NCBI RefSeq assembly: GCF_022747945.1
Contig: NZ_JALDST010000001.1
Span: forward strand, 372,001-436,000
Source of the DNA: Micromonospora sp. R77
GTDB lineage: Bacteria > Actinomycetota > Actinomycetes > Mycobacteriales > Micromonosporaceae
Length of the DNA: 64,000 bases
Direction: 5' to 3'
Shown piece by piece: positions 1 to 10,000 of the stretch. Under the pieces are notes generated by a model. The model was not told where the DNA came from. It did no database searches and was given only the letters and a program-made list of their open reading frames with translations. Each line of letters opens with the position of its first letter. The stretch's first letter is position 1. The translations under genes and the position numbers were made by a program.

Positions 1-23
1 GGCGCCCGCGCGTCAGGGCGCGG

Positions 24-446
24 TCAGGGCAACGGTGGCCGGGACGCGCGCAGCGCGGCGGGCCGCAGGGTCGACATGCTGAACCAGCCCCACCGCCCGG
101 TGACCCGTTTGAACCGTCCGTGCCCGAGGGCACGAAGGTAGCCGGTGTCGGCGCGGGTGTCGACGTCGCGCCAGTAGGTGCCGCCCGTGCTGAGCACGAG
201 GCAGGCCACGTCGCGGTCGTCGGGGCCGCGCGGGTTGTCGAGGATCAGGCGGGCCTGCACGGTGGTCACCACGCCCGGCTCGGTGCGGATCCGTTCGCCG
301 GTGCCGCCGCCGGAGAAGTCCTCCGCGTACGAGCTGCCGGAGGCGCTGTCGGACCGCTGGGCCGACCGCCACCGGCCGGTCCCGTGCGCTGCGCACAACC
401 GCCAGCGCCGCGGCAGCCGCGGCGGACGCCCGGTCCCCTTCGACAC
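24..446 (-). CDS. Hypothetical protein, probably 5'-truncated
   Basis: This minus-strand reading frame ends at a TGA at 24-26. The part between about 24 and 345 has good coding character, with a beta-rich segment around LILDNPRGPDDRDVACLVLS and a C-terminal stretch containing a GRWGWFS motif. The first 30 or so codons read through sequence that, on the opposite strand, is a transposase relic, and there is no convincing ribosome binding site. The true N-terminus was therefore probably lost to the insertion. I do not recognise the family. It could be the C-terminal part of a small exported protein, but no signal peptide remains to show that. The start at 446 is only the first in-frame start and should not be trusted. 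Confidence 0.4.
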   Translation of the reverse strand: MSKGTGRPPRLPRRWRLCAAHGTGRWRSAQRSDSASGSSYAEDFSGGGTGERIRTEPGVVTTVQARLILDNPRGPDDRDVACLVLSTGGTYWRDVDTRADTGYLRALGHGRFKRVTGRWGWFSMSTLRPAALRASRPPLP

Positions 447-620
447 GACGCCTACCGCCTGCGCAACACTGTCGAACGCGCTGTGGGCAAGCTACGCGGC
501 CACCGCGCCGTCGCCACCCGCTACGACAAAGGCGACCACGTCTACCGCGGCACCGTCGACATCGCCGCCAGCGGCATCTGGCTCCGCGACCCCCCACCTG
601 ATCTGCAAGATATGCTCTAG
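403..620 (+). pseudogene. IS5-family transposase C-terminal relic
   Basis: Conceptual translation gives a SRGGRPVPFD-type segment in one frame. It continues in another frame as YRLRNTVERAVGKLRGHRAV, then VATRYDKGDHVYRGTVDIA and IWLRDP before a TAG. The order RN.VER....L, then ATRYDK, then Y.G.V..A...IWLRD is the usual C-terminal block of IS5-group DDE transposases, including the catalytic E of the VER motif. Only about 70 residues remain and a frameshift near 440-450 separates the two parts, so this is a dead remnant. It abuts the truncated hypothetical gene on the other strand. Confidence 0.7.
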
Positions 621-682
621 GCGTCGGCGGGCGGCATCCCGTCGCGCCGCTCCGCAGCGAGACGGAGCTTCACGTAGGGCCA

Positions 683-698
683 CTGAAGTGCACTTCAG
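683..698. promoter_or_regulatory. 16-bp perfect palindrome, candidate operator
   Basis: The sequence CTGAAGTGCACTTCAG is a perfect inverted repeat with no spacer, in the noncoding interval 621-851 upstream of the YCII-protein/sigma-factor pair. It lies about 150 bp before the start codon, where an operator or activator site would be expected. Apart from this palindrome and the ribosome site at about 839-846 I see no feature in the interval. Its regulator is not identifiable from the window. Confidence 0.35.
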
Positions 699-851
699 CA
701 CGCAAAGCGGACTCCGGCATGCACGGCGGCGGCGCCGGAAAAATCTTGAAGAAGATCCAGGCCTGGCTGTCGATCCGGCGGCAGGGTGTTCGTCGTCGCT
801 GATGACGGAGCCGGACAGGCCGGCCCGCGACCCAGTGCAGGAGGCAGCTCC

Positions 852-1214
852 ATGGCCAAGTACGCGATCCTCATCTACGAAGACCCGGCCTACTACGCGA
901 ACATCTCGCCCGAGGCGTGGCCTGCGATGGTCGACGCGCACAGCAAGTTCGTCGAGCAGGTCTTCGCGCTCGGTGGGTCCCTGGCGGGCGGGGAGGCGCT
1001 CGCGCCCCCGACGACGGCCACCACGGTCAAGGGTGGCGGCACGGTGACGGACGGCCCGTTCGTCGAGACCAAGGAGACCCTCAACGGCTTCTACGTCGTC
1101 GAGGCGCGTGACCTCGACCACGCCGTCGAGATCGCCAAGCTGTGCCCGGCCCCGGCCCCCGGCGGCGGCGTCGAGGTCCGCCCGGTCGTGGACCCGACGA
1201 CGAACCCGTTCTGA
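852..1214 (+). CDS. YCII-related (DGPF) protein
   Basis: The protein is 120 aa and starts with ATG behind a GGAGG at the correct spacing. It opens with MAKYAILIYEDP and carries TVTDGPFVETKETLNGFYVV, the DGPF signature of the YCII-related family, a ferredoxin-like alpha/beta fold. The C-terminal CPAP....VEVRPV segment is also typical. In actinobacteria these genes are characteristically placed immediately before a SigJ-like ECF sigma factor, which is the arrangement here: the next gene begins within or just past the 3' end. Biochemical function is not established for most members; a role as a small-molecule-binding partner of the sigma factor is only inferred. The earlier in-frame start at 786 lacks a ribosome site and family support. 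Confidence 0.9.
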   Translation: MAKYAILIYEDPAYYANISPEAWPAMVDAHSKFVEQVFALGGSLAGGEALAPPTTATTVKGGGTVTDGPFVETKETLNGFYVVEARDLDHAVEIAKLCPAPAPGGGVEVRPVVDPTTNPF

Positions 1215-1246
1215 TCGCTCCCCGCGACGAGCCGACCGCGTCCGCC

Positions 1247-2527
1247 GTGCAGGCGGACGCGGTCGCTGCCGCGCTGGCGCAGGCCCACCGCTCTGAGTGG
1301 GCCTTCGTGCTGTCCGCCACGGTGCGCGTCACGGGCGACCTGGACGTCGCGGAGGAGTGCGCGCAGGAGGCGTACGTCAGCGCGCTGCGGACCTGGACCC
1401 GGGACGGCGTCCCGAAGCGGCCCGGCGCGTGGCTGACCACCGCGGCGCGGAACCAGGCGCTGGACCGGTTGCGTCGCGAGGTCACCCTCCGGCGCAAGCT
1501 CCCGCTGCTCGTGGAGCCGGCGACCGTCGATCCGCACGACCCGGCCGACCCGGACCGGCCCGACGCCGCGGTGCCGGACGACCGGCTCCGGCTGGTGTTC
1601 ACCTGCTGCCACCCCACCCTCGCCCCCGAGGCCCGCGTCGCCCTCACCCTGCGCCTGGTCTGCGGCGTTCCCACGCCCGACGTCGCCCGGGCCTTCCTGG
1701 TATCCGAGCCGACGATGGCGGCACGGATCACCCGGGCCAAGAAGAAGATCTCCGAAGCGCGGATCCCCTACCGGGTCCCGGGCCGGGCGGAGCTGCCCGA
1801 GCGCCTGGACAGCGTGCTCACCGCCGTGCACCTGCTCTTCAGCACCGGCCACACGGCCGGCGAGGGGGACGCGGTCGTCCATGAGGAGCTCTGCGACCGG
1901 GCCCTGCACCTCGCGCGCACCCTCGCCGCGTTGCTCCCCGAGCAGGCCGAGACCCGCGGCCTGCTGGGCCTGCTGCTCCTCACCGACGCGCGCCGGGCCG
2001 CCCGGACCGCCGAGCAGGGCCGGCTGCTCCTGCTCGCCGACCAGGACCGGACGCGCTGGGACCAGCACGCGATCCTGGAGGGGCTCACGGTGACGGCCGG
2101 GGCGCTGGCGTCCGGCCCACCGGGGCGGTTCACCCTGCAGGCGGCGATCGCCGGCGTGCACGCGATGGCGCCGTCCCTGGAGCAGACCGACTGGCCGCGC
2201 GTCGTGCACCTCTACGACCGGCTGCTGGCGGTGTGGAACACCCCGGTGGTCGCGCTCAACCGGGCCGCCGCCGTGGCGTTCGCCGACGGTCCGGCCGCCG
2301 CCCTGCCGCTCCTCGACGAGTTGGCGACCGATCCCCGGCTCGCCGACTACCCCTACCTTCCCGCCACCCGCGCCGACCTGCTGCGCCGTCTCGGCGACGC
2401 CGCCGGCGCGGCTCAGTCGTACCGGCGCGCGATGGAGCTCACGGCGAACGCCGCGGAGCGCGCCTTCCTGAAGCAGCGCCTGGCCGAGGTCAGCCGCGCC
2501 GCCGGTGCCGAGCCCGCGCACGGCTGA
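1247..2527 (+). CDS. SigJ-like ECF RNA polymerase sigma factor (DUF6596 type)
   Basis: This 426-aa protein has an ECF sigma core followed by a long C-terminal helical domain. Region 2 is seen as LDVAEECAQEAYVSALRTW, followed by PGAWLTTAARNQALDRLRR. Region 4 is seen as LRLVCGVPTPDVARAF with EPTMAARITRAKKKI as the recognition helix. The remainder (HLLFSTGHTAGEGD, WDQHAILEGL, VALNRAAAVAF) is the DUF6596/TPR-like extension that distinguishes this ECF group and is thought to regulate the core without a separate anti-sigma factor. I chose GTG 1247 because it gives the usual family length. An upstream in-frame GTG at 1142, overlapping the YCII gene, is the alternative. The close coupling to the DGPF gene suggests co-transcription. 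Confidence 0.88.
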   Translation: MQADAVAAALAQAHRSEWAFVLSATVRVTGDLDVAEECAQEAYVSALRTWTRDGVPKRPGAWLTTAARNQALDRLRREVTLRRKLPLLVEPATVDPHDPADPDRPDAAVPDDRLRLVFTCCHPTLAPEARVALTLRLVCGVPTPDVARAFLVSEPTMAARITRAKKKISEARIPYRVPGRAELPERLDSVLTAVHLLFSTGHTAGEGDAVVHEELCDRALHLARTLAALLPEQAETRGLLGLLLLTDARRAARTAEQGRLLLLADQDRTRWDQHAILEGLTVTAGALASGPPGRFTLQAAIAGVHAMAPSLEQTDWPRVVHLYDRLLAVWNTPVVALNRAAAVAFADGPAAALPLLDELATDPRLADYPYLPATRADLLRRLGDAAGAAQSYRRAMELTANAAERAFLKQRLAEVSRAAGAEPAHG

Positions 2528-2646
2528 GGACGGCGGGCTCGGCGGTCACCTCCGAGGCCTCGCCCGGGGCTCCAGCGCCAAGACCAAGATCAAAGGTTTG
2601 TGGTGCTGGGACAGATACACAAGCGCGGGGCCTTCAAGCCCTGGCA

Positions 2647-2803
2647 CCGACTTCGACACAGGCCCTAAGGTGTCCACGAGGTCTCCAGTTTTCAGGTTCT
2701 GCTTGGTCGCTGAACCATCTACCGGAGACCTCACCACCGATCTTCGACACGCCGAGCGGTCACGCCAGCTCAGGCACCACCGCCGACTTCGACACAGGCC
2801 CTA
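2647..2803 (+). repeat. Pair of 21-bp direct repeats (2647-2667 and 2783-2803)
   Basis: CCGACTTCGACACAGGCCCTA occurs twice, 136 bp apart, in the noncoding stretch after the sigma factor gene (2528-2804). A weaker third match, ATCTTCGACACGCCGAG, lies between them near 2742. The second copy ends in the CTA of the CTAG target of the IS701 element. The repeats could be ends of older mobile elements. I see no gene in the interval. Confidence 0.6.
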
Positions 2804-2804
2804 G

Positions 2805-2820
2805 TAGTGCTTTGTTAGGT
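2805..2820. repeat. IS701 left terminal inverted repeat
   Basis: TAGTGCTTTGTTAGGT begins directly after the CTAG duplication at 2801-2804. It is the exact reverse complement of the bases at 4222-4237. Confidence 0.9.
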
Positions 2821-2869
2821 CGGCGTGTCGTGGGGTGGTTGGAGGGGTCCGGGGTAGTTCGATGTTGGG

Positions 2870-4111
2870 GTGACCCCTGACGAGCTTTCGGTTGTGCGGC
2901 AACGGCTTGAGGCGTTCGCCGCGGATGTGTTCACCCCTTTGGTGCGGTCGGATCAGCGGGCGAAGGGTGAGATGTATCTGCGGGGATTGCTGCTGGACGG
3001 GCGGCGCAAGTCGATGCAGCCGATGGCGCAGCGCCTCGGGGTGGATCATCAGGGGTTGCAGCAGTTCGTTTCGACCTCGACGTGGGACACCATGGCGGTG
3101 CGGATGCGGCTGGCTCGCCGGGCCCTCGAGGCGGTCGAGCCGGTGGCGTGGGTGGTCGACGACACCGGTTTCCCGAAGGACGGCAAGGGATCGCCGGGCG
3201 TGGCCCGGCAGTACTCCGGCACGTTGGGCAAGGTCGCGAACTGCCAGATCGGGGTGAGTGTCCATGCGGTCACCGACACCGCGTCGTGTCCCCTGGATTG
3301 GCGGCTGTTCCTGCCTACGTCGTGGGACGATCACGCCGTTGACGAGGCCGACCGCCCCGATGTGATCGCCCGCCGGTCGAGGTGCGGAATACCGGAGGAC
3401 GAACACCATCGTCCGAAGTGGGCGTTGGTCATCGAGATGCTCGATGACCTGGCCGCGCATGGCCTGCGCCCGCCGCTACTGGCCGCCGACGCCGGCTACG
3501 GGGACAACAGCCAGTTCCGCAGCGCCCTGGACGAACGTGGGATCGGCTACATCATGCAGGTCAAAGGCGACGCCCTCGCCCACAAGCCAGACGTGCGGCC
3601 GGTCGAGCGGGTCTGGTCCGGACGGGGCCGACCACCGACCCGCACCGACCCGCGCTACCCGAAGACGGCCACCAGCCTGGTCGAACACGTCCGCGCCGCC
3701 GGACGCGAGTCTGCAGAGACGATCACCTGGCGAGAAGGCTCAAAAGGCATGATGAGATCGCAGTTCATCTTTCTTCGAGTGCGTCCGGCCGGGCACCGCG
3801 TCGCCCGGGACACCGACGGCACCCTGCCCGAGCGGTGGCTCATCGCCCAGTGGCCCAACGACCAGCCCGAGCCGGTCAAGTACTGGCTGTCCAGCCTGCC
3901 CGCCACCACCAGCCACACCGACCTGGTCCGCCACGGCAAGATCCGCTGGCGGATCGAACACGACTACCGCGAACTGAAGACCGGCCTCGGACTGGACCAC
4001 TTCGAAGGCCGCTCCTGGACCGGCTGGCACCGCCACGTCACCCTGGTCACCGCCGCGCACCTGTTCATCACCGAACTACGCCTGGACCCAAAAGCGGCTG
4101 CGCCGGCCTGA
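2870..4111 (+). CDS. IS701-family DDE transposase
   Basis: The zero-frame product is 413 aa from a GTG start at 2870. Catalytic acidic residues are visible as the first D in AWVVDDTGFPKDG, the second in LAADAGYGDNS and the E in RIEHDYRELKTGLGLDHFEG, matching the DDE layout of the family. The conserved C-terminal tail of IS701 transposases (CAGLTLYRVIRELQRLL, CHQP) is encoded in the -1 frame directly after position 4093 and runs to a TAA at 4225-4227 inside the right terminal repeat. A single -1 shift would give a 452-aa protein. Either the gene uses programmed frameshifting or it carries a recent inactivating change. Confidence 0.9.
   Translation: MTPDELSVVRQRLEAFAADVFTPLVRSDQRAKGEMYLRGLLLDGRRKSMQPMAQRLGVDHQGLQQFVSTSTWDTMAVRMRLARRALEAVEPVAWVVDDTGFPKDGKGSPGVARQYSGTLGKVANCQIGVSVHAVTDTASCPLDWRLFLPTSWDDHAVDEADRPDVIARRSRCGIPEDEHHRPKWALVIEMLDDLAAHGLRPPLLAADAGYGDNSQFRSALDERGIGYIMQVKGDALAHKPDVRPVERVWSGRGRPPTRTDPRYPKTATSLVEHVRAAGRESAETITWREGSKGMMRSQFIFLRVRPAGHRVARDTDGTLPERWLIAQWPNDQPEPVKYWLSSLPATTSHTDLVRHGKIRWRIEHDYRELKTGLGLDHFEGRSWTGWHRHVTLVTAAHLFITELRLDPKAAAPA
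4087..4093 (+). other. Candidate -1 frameshift slippery heptamer CCCAAAA
   Basis: In the zero frame of the transposase the codons here read GAC CCA AAA GCG, so the bases form C_CCA_AAA, an exact X_XXY_YYZ heptamer. Slipping back one base joins the catalytic part to the conserved C-terminal tail without any other change. A GC-rich downstream region that could fold into a stimulator is present but was not modelled. Confidence 0.5.
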
Positions 4112-4221
4112 CCCTCTACAGGGTCATCCGCGAGCTGCAACGACTCCTCGCGACCTGGACCGGCGCCTGCATCACCTGCCACCAACCCGTGAAACCGTTA
4201 CACCGCAACAAACGCCACCGA

Positions 4222-4237
4222 ACCTAACAAAGCACTA
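4222..4237. repeat. IS701 right terminal inverted repeat
   Basis: ACCTAACAAAGCACTA mirrors the left repeat and is followed by the CTAG duplication at 4238-4241. The TAA that ends the -1 frame of the transposase lies inside it. Confidence 0.9.
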
Positions 4238-4243
4238 CTAGCC

Positions 4244-4444
4244 GTCGATCCGGCGCTGCCGGTGCTCGTGCCGGACTGGGTGCATCCGCTGCTCGCGCCG
4301 GTCGACGGGCCGATGCCGCAGGACGCGGCTTCGTGGCAGGACGTGGTGGAGTCATTCCACAAGCTGCTCGCCGCCGAGATCAGCGACGCTGGCGTGTTCG
4401 AGCGCGACTTCTCCACCAGCACGGAGGTCGACCGGCTCGCGGGA
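4244..4444 (+). pseudogene. Unrecognised coding fragment cut by the IS701 element
   Basis: Immediately after the right end of the element, one frame reads VDPALPVLVPDWVHPLLAPV and later DAASWQDVVESFHKLLAAEI, DAGVFERDFSTSTEVDRLAG, with clear coding character for about 67 residues. It then runs into the 3' end of the convergent aminotransferase gene and loses it. Removing the insertion joins it in frame to an open stretch on the left of the element. I do not recognise the family. It is best read as the remains of a disrupted gene. Confidence 0.45.
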
Positions 4445-4453
4445 CGAGTTGGC

Positions 4454-5852
<1,399 letters not shown>

Positions 5853-6740
5853 ATGACGCTGAATCCGTGGCGGCTGCGCCTGCTCGCCGACCTGGCAACC
5901 TACGGCACCGTCCGAGCCGTTGCGCAGCGCGGCAACCTGAGCCCTTCGGCGGTGTCTCAGCAGCTGGCCACGCTGGAACGGGAGACCCGGACCGCGCTGC
6001 TGGAACGCGCCGGGCGGCGGGTGCGGCTCACCGCGGCCGGGATGTTGCTCGCCGGCCGGGCTCGGGAGATCCTCGCGGCGATGGAAGCGGCCGAGGCGGA
6101 GCTGCGCCGCCTTGCCGACGAGCCGGCCGGCACGGTGACCGTGGCCGCGTTCCAGAGTGCCGTGCAAGCCCTCGCCGATCCGGCGCTGGCCCGTCTCGCG
6201 GCCCGTCACCCGGACGTGAGCGTGGTGTTGCTGGAGCTGGAGCCGCACGAGAGCATGCCGGCGCTGCGTCGGGGCGACGTCGACCTGATCATCACGACGG
6301 CCGACTTCGCCGGCGCCGAGCTCTCCCCGGAGATCGACCTGGTGCCGCTCGCCACCGACCCGGTCGTGCTCGTGCTGCCCCCGGAGCACGCGCTGACCGG
6401 CGCCGAGTCGGTCGCCCTGGAGGCGTGCGCGCAGCAGCGCTGGACATTCGACGTAGCCGGCTCGTACATGTCCGAGCTGTCCACCCGGCTGTGCCGGGAG
6501 GCCGGCTTCGAGCCCGTGGTGATCTGTCGGTTCAACAACTACATGCTGGCGCTCCAGCACGTGGAGAACGGCCGCTCGATCACGATGCTGCCAAAGCTGG
6601 CGGTGGACCCGCGGTACCGGGTGGTGACCCGACCGCTGAACCCGCCGCTGACCCGGCGCATCACCACCGCGGTGCGGCGACCGGCTGCGTCACGTCCCGA
6701 GGTGACGGCCGTGCTCAGCGCGCTGAGAGCAGGTGACTGA
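5853..6740 (+). CDS. dgdR: LysR-type transcriptional regulator, DgdR-like
   Basis: The protein is 295 aa from ATG 5853. An N-terminal winged helix-turn-helix is seen as LRLLADLATYGTVRAVAQ with NLSPSAVSQQLATLER as recognition helix, followed by the linker helix. The rest is a periplasmic-binding-protein-like effector domain (GTVTVAAFQSAVQ, DVDLIITTADF, LVLPPEHAL, SITMLPKLAV). It is divergently transcribed from the dialkylglycine decarboxylase gene, so it probably controls that gene in response to its substrate. An upstream in-frame start at 5817 would add twelve residues not typical of the family and lies in the promoter region. After it, 6741-7017 holds no gene I can support. Confidence 0.82.
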   Translation: MTLNPWRLRLLADLATYGTVRAVAQRGNLSPSAVSQQLATLERETRTALLERAGRRVRLTAAGMLLAGRAREILAAMEAAEAELRRLADEPAGTVTVAAFQSAVQALADPALARLAARHPDVSVVLLELEPHESMPALRRGDVDLIITTADFAGAELSPEIDLVPLATDPVVLVLPPEHALTGAESVALEACAQQRWTFDVAGSYMSELSTRLCREAGFEPVVICRFNNYMLALQHVENGRSITMLPKLAVDPRYRVVTRPLNPPLTRRITTAVRRPAASRPEVTAVLSALRAGD

Positions 6741-7017
6741 CCTCGGCCGCGAGCCCCGGCCGGGACCTGTCAGCCGGCAGAAGCGCGGCTCGACGACCCT
6801 CTGCGAGCTTCGTTCGCCGGTCCAGGTCAAGGCGCGGACACAGGTCGGCGTTCGGGCTGAATCGCGCACGACGCTCAGTGCCCGGATCCACCACGGGCTG
6901 CGCAGTAACCGCTTCCAACGTTTGCCCGTCTTCGATCGCCTGGGTGGTCGTGGGGGTGGTCCCGGTCAGGGGCGCTGGCCGGGATGTGCGCCCGAGGTGT
7001 TCGTGCGCGGTCGCTGG

Positions 7018-10000
7018 TCAGCACTCGAAGACCGCGCTGATCAGGTTCTGCAGGTGAAGGCGTTCGCCTGGATCGGTGCTGGTCCTCTGTCTGTCGCTGA
7101 TCGCCTGGGCCCACTTGACCTTCTGGTCGGCGTCGGTCATGCCCTTGTGATTGCTGACGAAGTCCTGCGCGTCGTCCCACCGGCCGCTGCTGATCGCGTC
7201 CAAGGTTTGGAGGATGCCGGTGGTGAATCGGATCTCACCGAGCGCCGCCTGGTCGTTGACGCCCCTGCCGGTCGCCTCGACCAGCCAGACCAGGCCCGTG
7301 GTGCTCGTCCCGGTCCCGTCGACGAGGTGCCCGGCCAGTTCGAGTTTCTGCAACTCCTCCAGCAGCACGCTCGGGCGATCCTTTTTGGGTGCTTCCACGT
7401 AGCGGGGCACGACGTCGCTGACGGGCCCGAGTTCCAGCAGTGGCTTGACCAGGTGCGCCATGGCGCTGTCCGGCATCCGGGTGGCCATCTCGTCGGCAGC
7501 TCGCAGGTTTTCCGGGGTGTGGTATTCCGACGGCGCGTTCGTGATCTTGCGTTGTTGGTCCCGCAGGCCGTTGCTGGCCCACACGAGCGAGCCGAAGGAC
7601 TCCGACACCCGGTTGAATTTCGGGGCCGCACCGCTCGCTGCCACCGCCGAGTCCAGCAGACCCGCAGTGATCTCCGGGGACTGGACCAAAGCGCCGCTAC
7701 GGCTGTGGGCCGTCGCCTTCCAGGCGGTCCCCAAGCCGGCGGGGACCTCGCTGAGCAGCGTGACGCCGTAGGCGTCCAGCACCGACAGCACATCGAGCGA
7801 CGGCCGGCCCGGCGTGAACACCAGAGGCCGAACTCCGGCCTGCGCGAACTGCTCCAACCGCTGGTGAATCGCCGAACGGTCGCGCGCATCCAGCGCATCA
7901 CCGCGCTTCGCCTCGTGAAAGTAGATCCACAGGTCCGGCCGCTTCCTCGCCGCGTTGATGAGTGTCTTCGGCACCCGGGCCGTCGTCCCGGCGTTGGTCA
8001 CCAGGTTCGGCGCGTCCTCCGCGGGCCGGTTGAGGTGCCGATCCAGCGCTGCCTGCAGCCACTCCGGCTCGGGCGCCAGGTCCGAATCGGCGGGCGACGA
8101 GAAGCCACGCGACGGCCCTTCGCCGGGCAGCAGGGTGCCGGGGGAATCGATCGTCGCCGCATCGGGCAGGTGGTGGTCGGGCTCGATGGGTTCCGAGGTC
8201 TCCCTGGACGGCTCGAACCGCGGCGTCGTCACCGGCGGCTCCTGGACAACCTCGACAGATGTGGGAGCCCGGGCCTCGGGCGGCTGTTCCACCGAGTTCA
8301 GGAACTGCGTCCTGATGCGCTGGGCGAGCGCGCCCGGCCGGTGGGCCGCCGCCGGGCTCACACCCAGGAACCTCTGCCGGAAGTCGTCCAGCAGGTCGTA
8401 GTGCCGCTGTTCCAGGCTCCACCACTCTCGGCCGGCCTCCTCCCACGTCGCGATCAGCTCCGGCAGCGCCGCTTCCGCCGTGGTGCGCCCCGCGCTGCCC
8501 TCAGGGTGGAAGTGGGCTTCGAACCGGGCGGCGTCCAGGTTGTCCGCCGCGGCGGTGAAGTGGTCGGCGGCCTTTGCCAGTCCCGTCTCGTGTCGGGCTA
8601 TCTCGTCGAACGCGGCGGCCCGGCCGGTGGGGTCGGTCGTGGTGGGAATGCCCAGCGCGGTCCGCGCGTCGTGCAGGCCCATGCGGAGGGTGACCGTGGT
8701 GGTCTCCGTACCGGTAATGGTTCTGGGTGCGGAGCCGATCGTCCCGGCCAGGGTGATGGTGACCTCGACGCGACTCAGGTAGTCGAGGGCGGCCGAGGCG
8801 CTTTCCGGCTTGACGTTGCCGAGCGGGCCCGCCGACGCACCGATGGCTTCCGTCGCCCCCTGCTGGTCGCCGTTGAGCAGACCCGGGCCACCGTGCTCGA
8901 GGCCCTGGTAGGCGTCATTGGTGAAGCCCCGGCCGAGGATGGGCAGCCGGGGAGCCCGCAGGGACTGCACCAGTGAGTCGGTGCCGGCACTGTAGCCGGC
9001 GGTCGTCGCGGATGCGTGTTCACGGAAGACACCCGAACTGACGCCGTGCAGTGCCACGCCCTCCGGCACGATCCGGAGATTGATCTTCGCGTGTTGGCCG
9101 AGGAGTTGCGCGCTGACCACCGAGGGTAGGTCCATCCCGGCGGTCGTCATCATCTTCGGCACAGCGGGCAGCAGGATCTCCGGCGTGAGGCTGTGGTGGA
9201 TCTGGTGTGCGCCGCCGCGGCCCGGGGTCTTGAGCCGTTCGGCGGCGTCCTCGAGCAGATCCTCGACGGTGGTCTGCAACTCGGCGAGCCGGCTGATCTC
9301 CTCCGGAGTGAACCGGGGCGGCAGTGGCAGGCCGTTGACGGTGCGCCAGCCCGGGTCCATCGACTCCGGCGCCCTGATGACGTACTCCCGGGCGAGCTCG
9401 TCACCCGGTCCCACCGTGCGGGGCAACCGTAGATCGTCGGCCCACCGGTCCTGGGTCACGAAGTCGTCGACGACGAGCAGGTCGGAGTCGATCCGGGTGC
9501 CGTTGTCGAAGATCACGAGGGAGAACCTGACCGGGAACCGGAGGCGAGCCTTCACGCCCCGTGCGGAGCTCAGCTCCATGTTCGTGGCGGTCTGGCCGGT
9601 GCCCTGCGTGTTCGCCACCTGTGACGAGCGGCCGGCGGTGTCACCGAGGCCCGCGGCGAGGTTCTCGCCGTGGTGGTTGGCGACGCCGGTACCGGCGACC
9701 CCGAGCGTGTCGGTGTGGCCGTGCGTCTGCTGAATCGTCGTACCGGCGTCGCTGATGTGGGTCAGCTTGACGTCGATGTCATCGTGGCTCGCGACGAAGC
9801 CCTCGAAGATCGGCTTGCCGCATGGCTCGGCGACGAGTCGGATGTCCCGGGAGTGTTGGGTGGTCTTGCCCGGCTTCATGTGCAGAACGGAAACGCCACC
9901 GTCGACCAGTGACGACCAGTGCGCGGCCACGCCGTCGGGGGTGAGCAGCTGCAGCAACCGACGTCGGTTGAGCATCGGGTCGTCGAGGCCCGACCTTGAG

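Larger units (their letters stand above)
2805..4237 (+). mobile_element. IS701-family insertion sequence, complete
   Basis: The element is 1433 bp with perfect 16-bp terminal inverted repeats (TAGTGCTTTGTTAGGT at both outer ends). It is flanked by a 4-bp direct duplication CTAG at 2801-2804 and 4238-4241, which matches the YTAR-type target duplication known for the IS701 family. It contains one transposase gene with a frameshift near its 3' end. Intact ends and target duplication suggest a fairly recent insertion. Joining the flanks at CTAG reconnects an open reading frame on the right (4244-4444), so the element may have interrupted a gene. Confidence 0.9.

Noticed and set aside
6715..6918. 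Minus-strand 67-codon frame overlapping the 3' end of the LysR gene
   Set aside because: Arg-rich, no ribosome site or recognisable motif.
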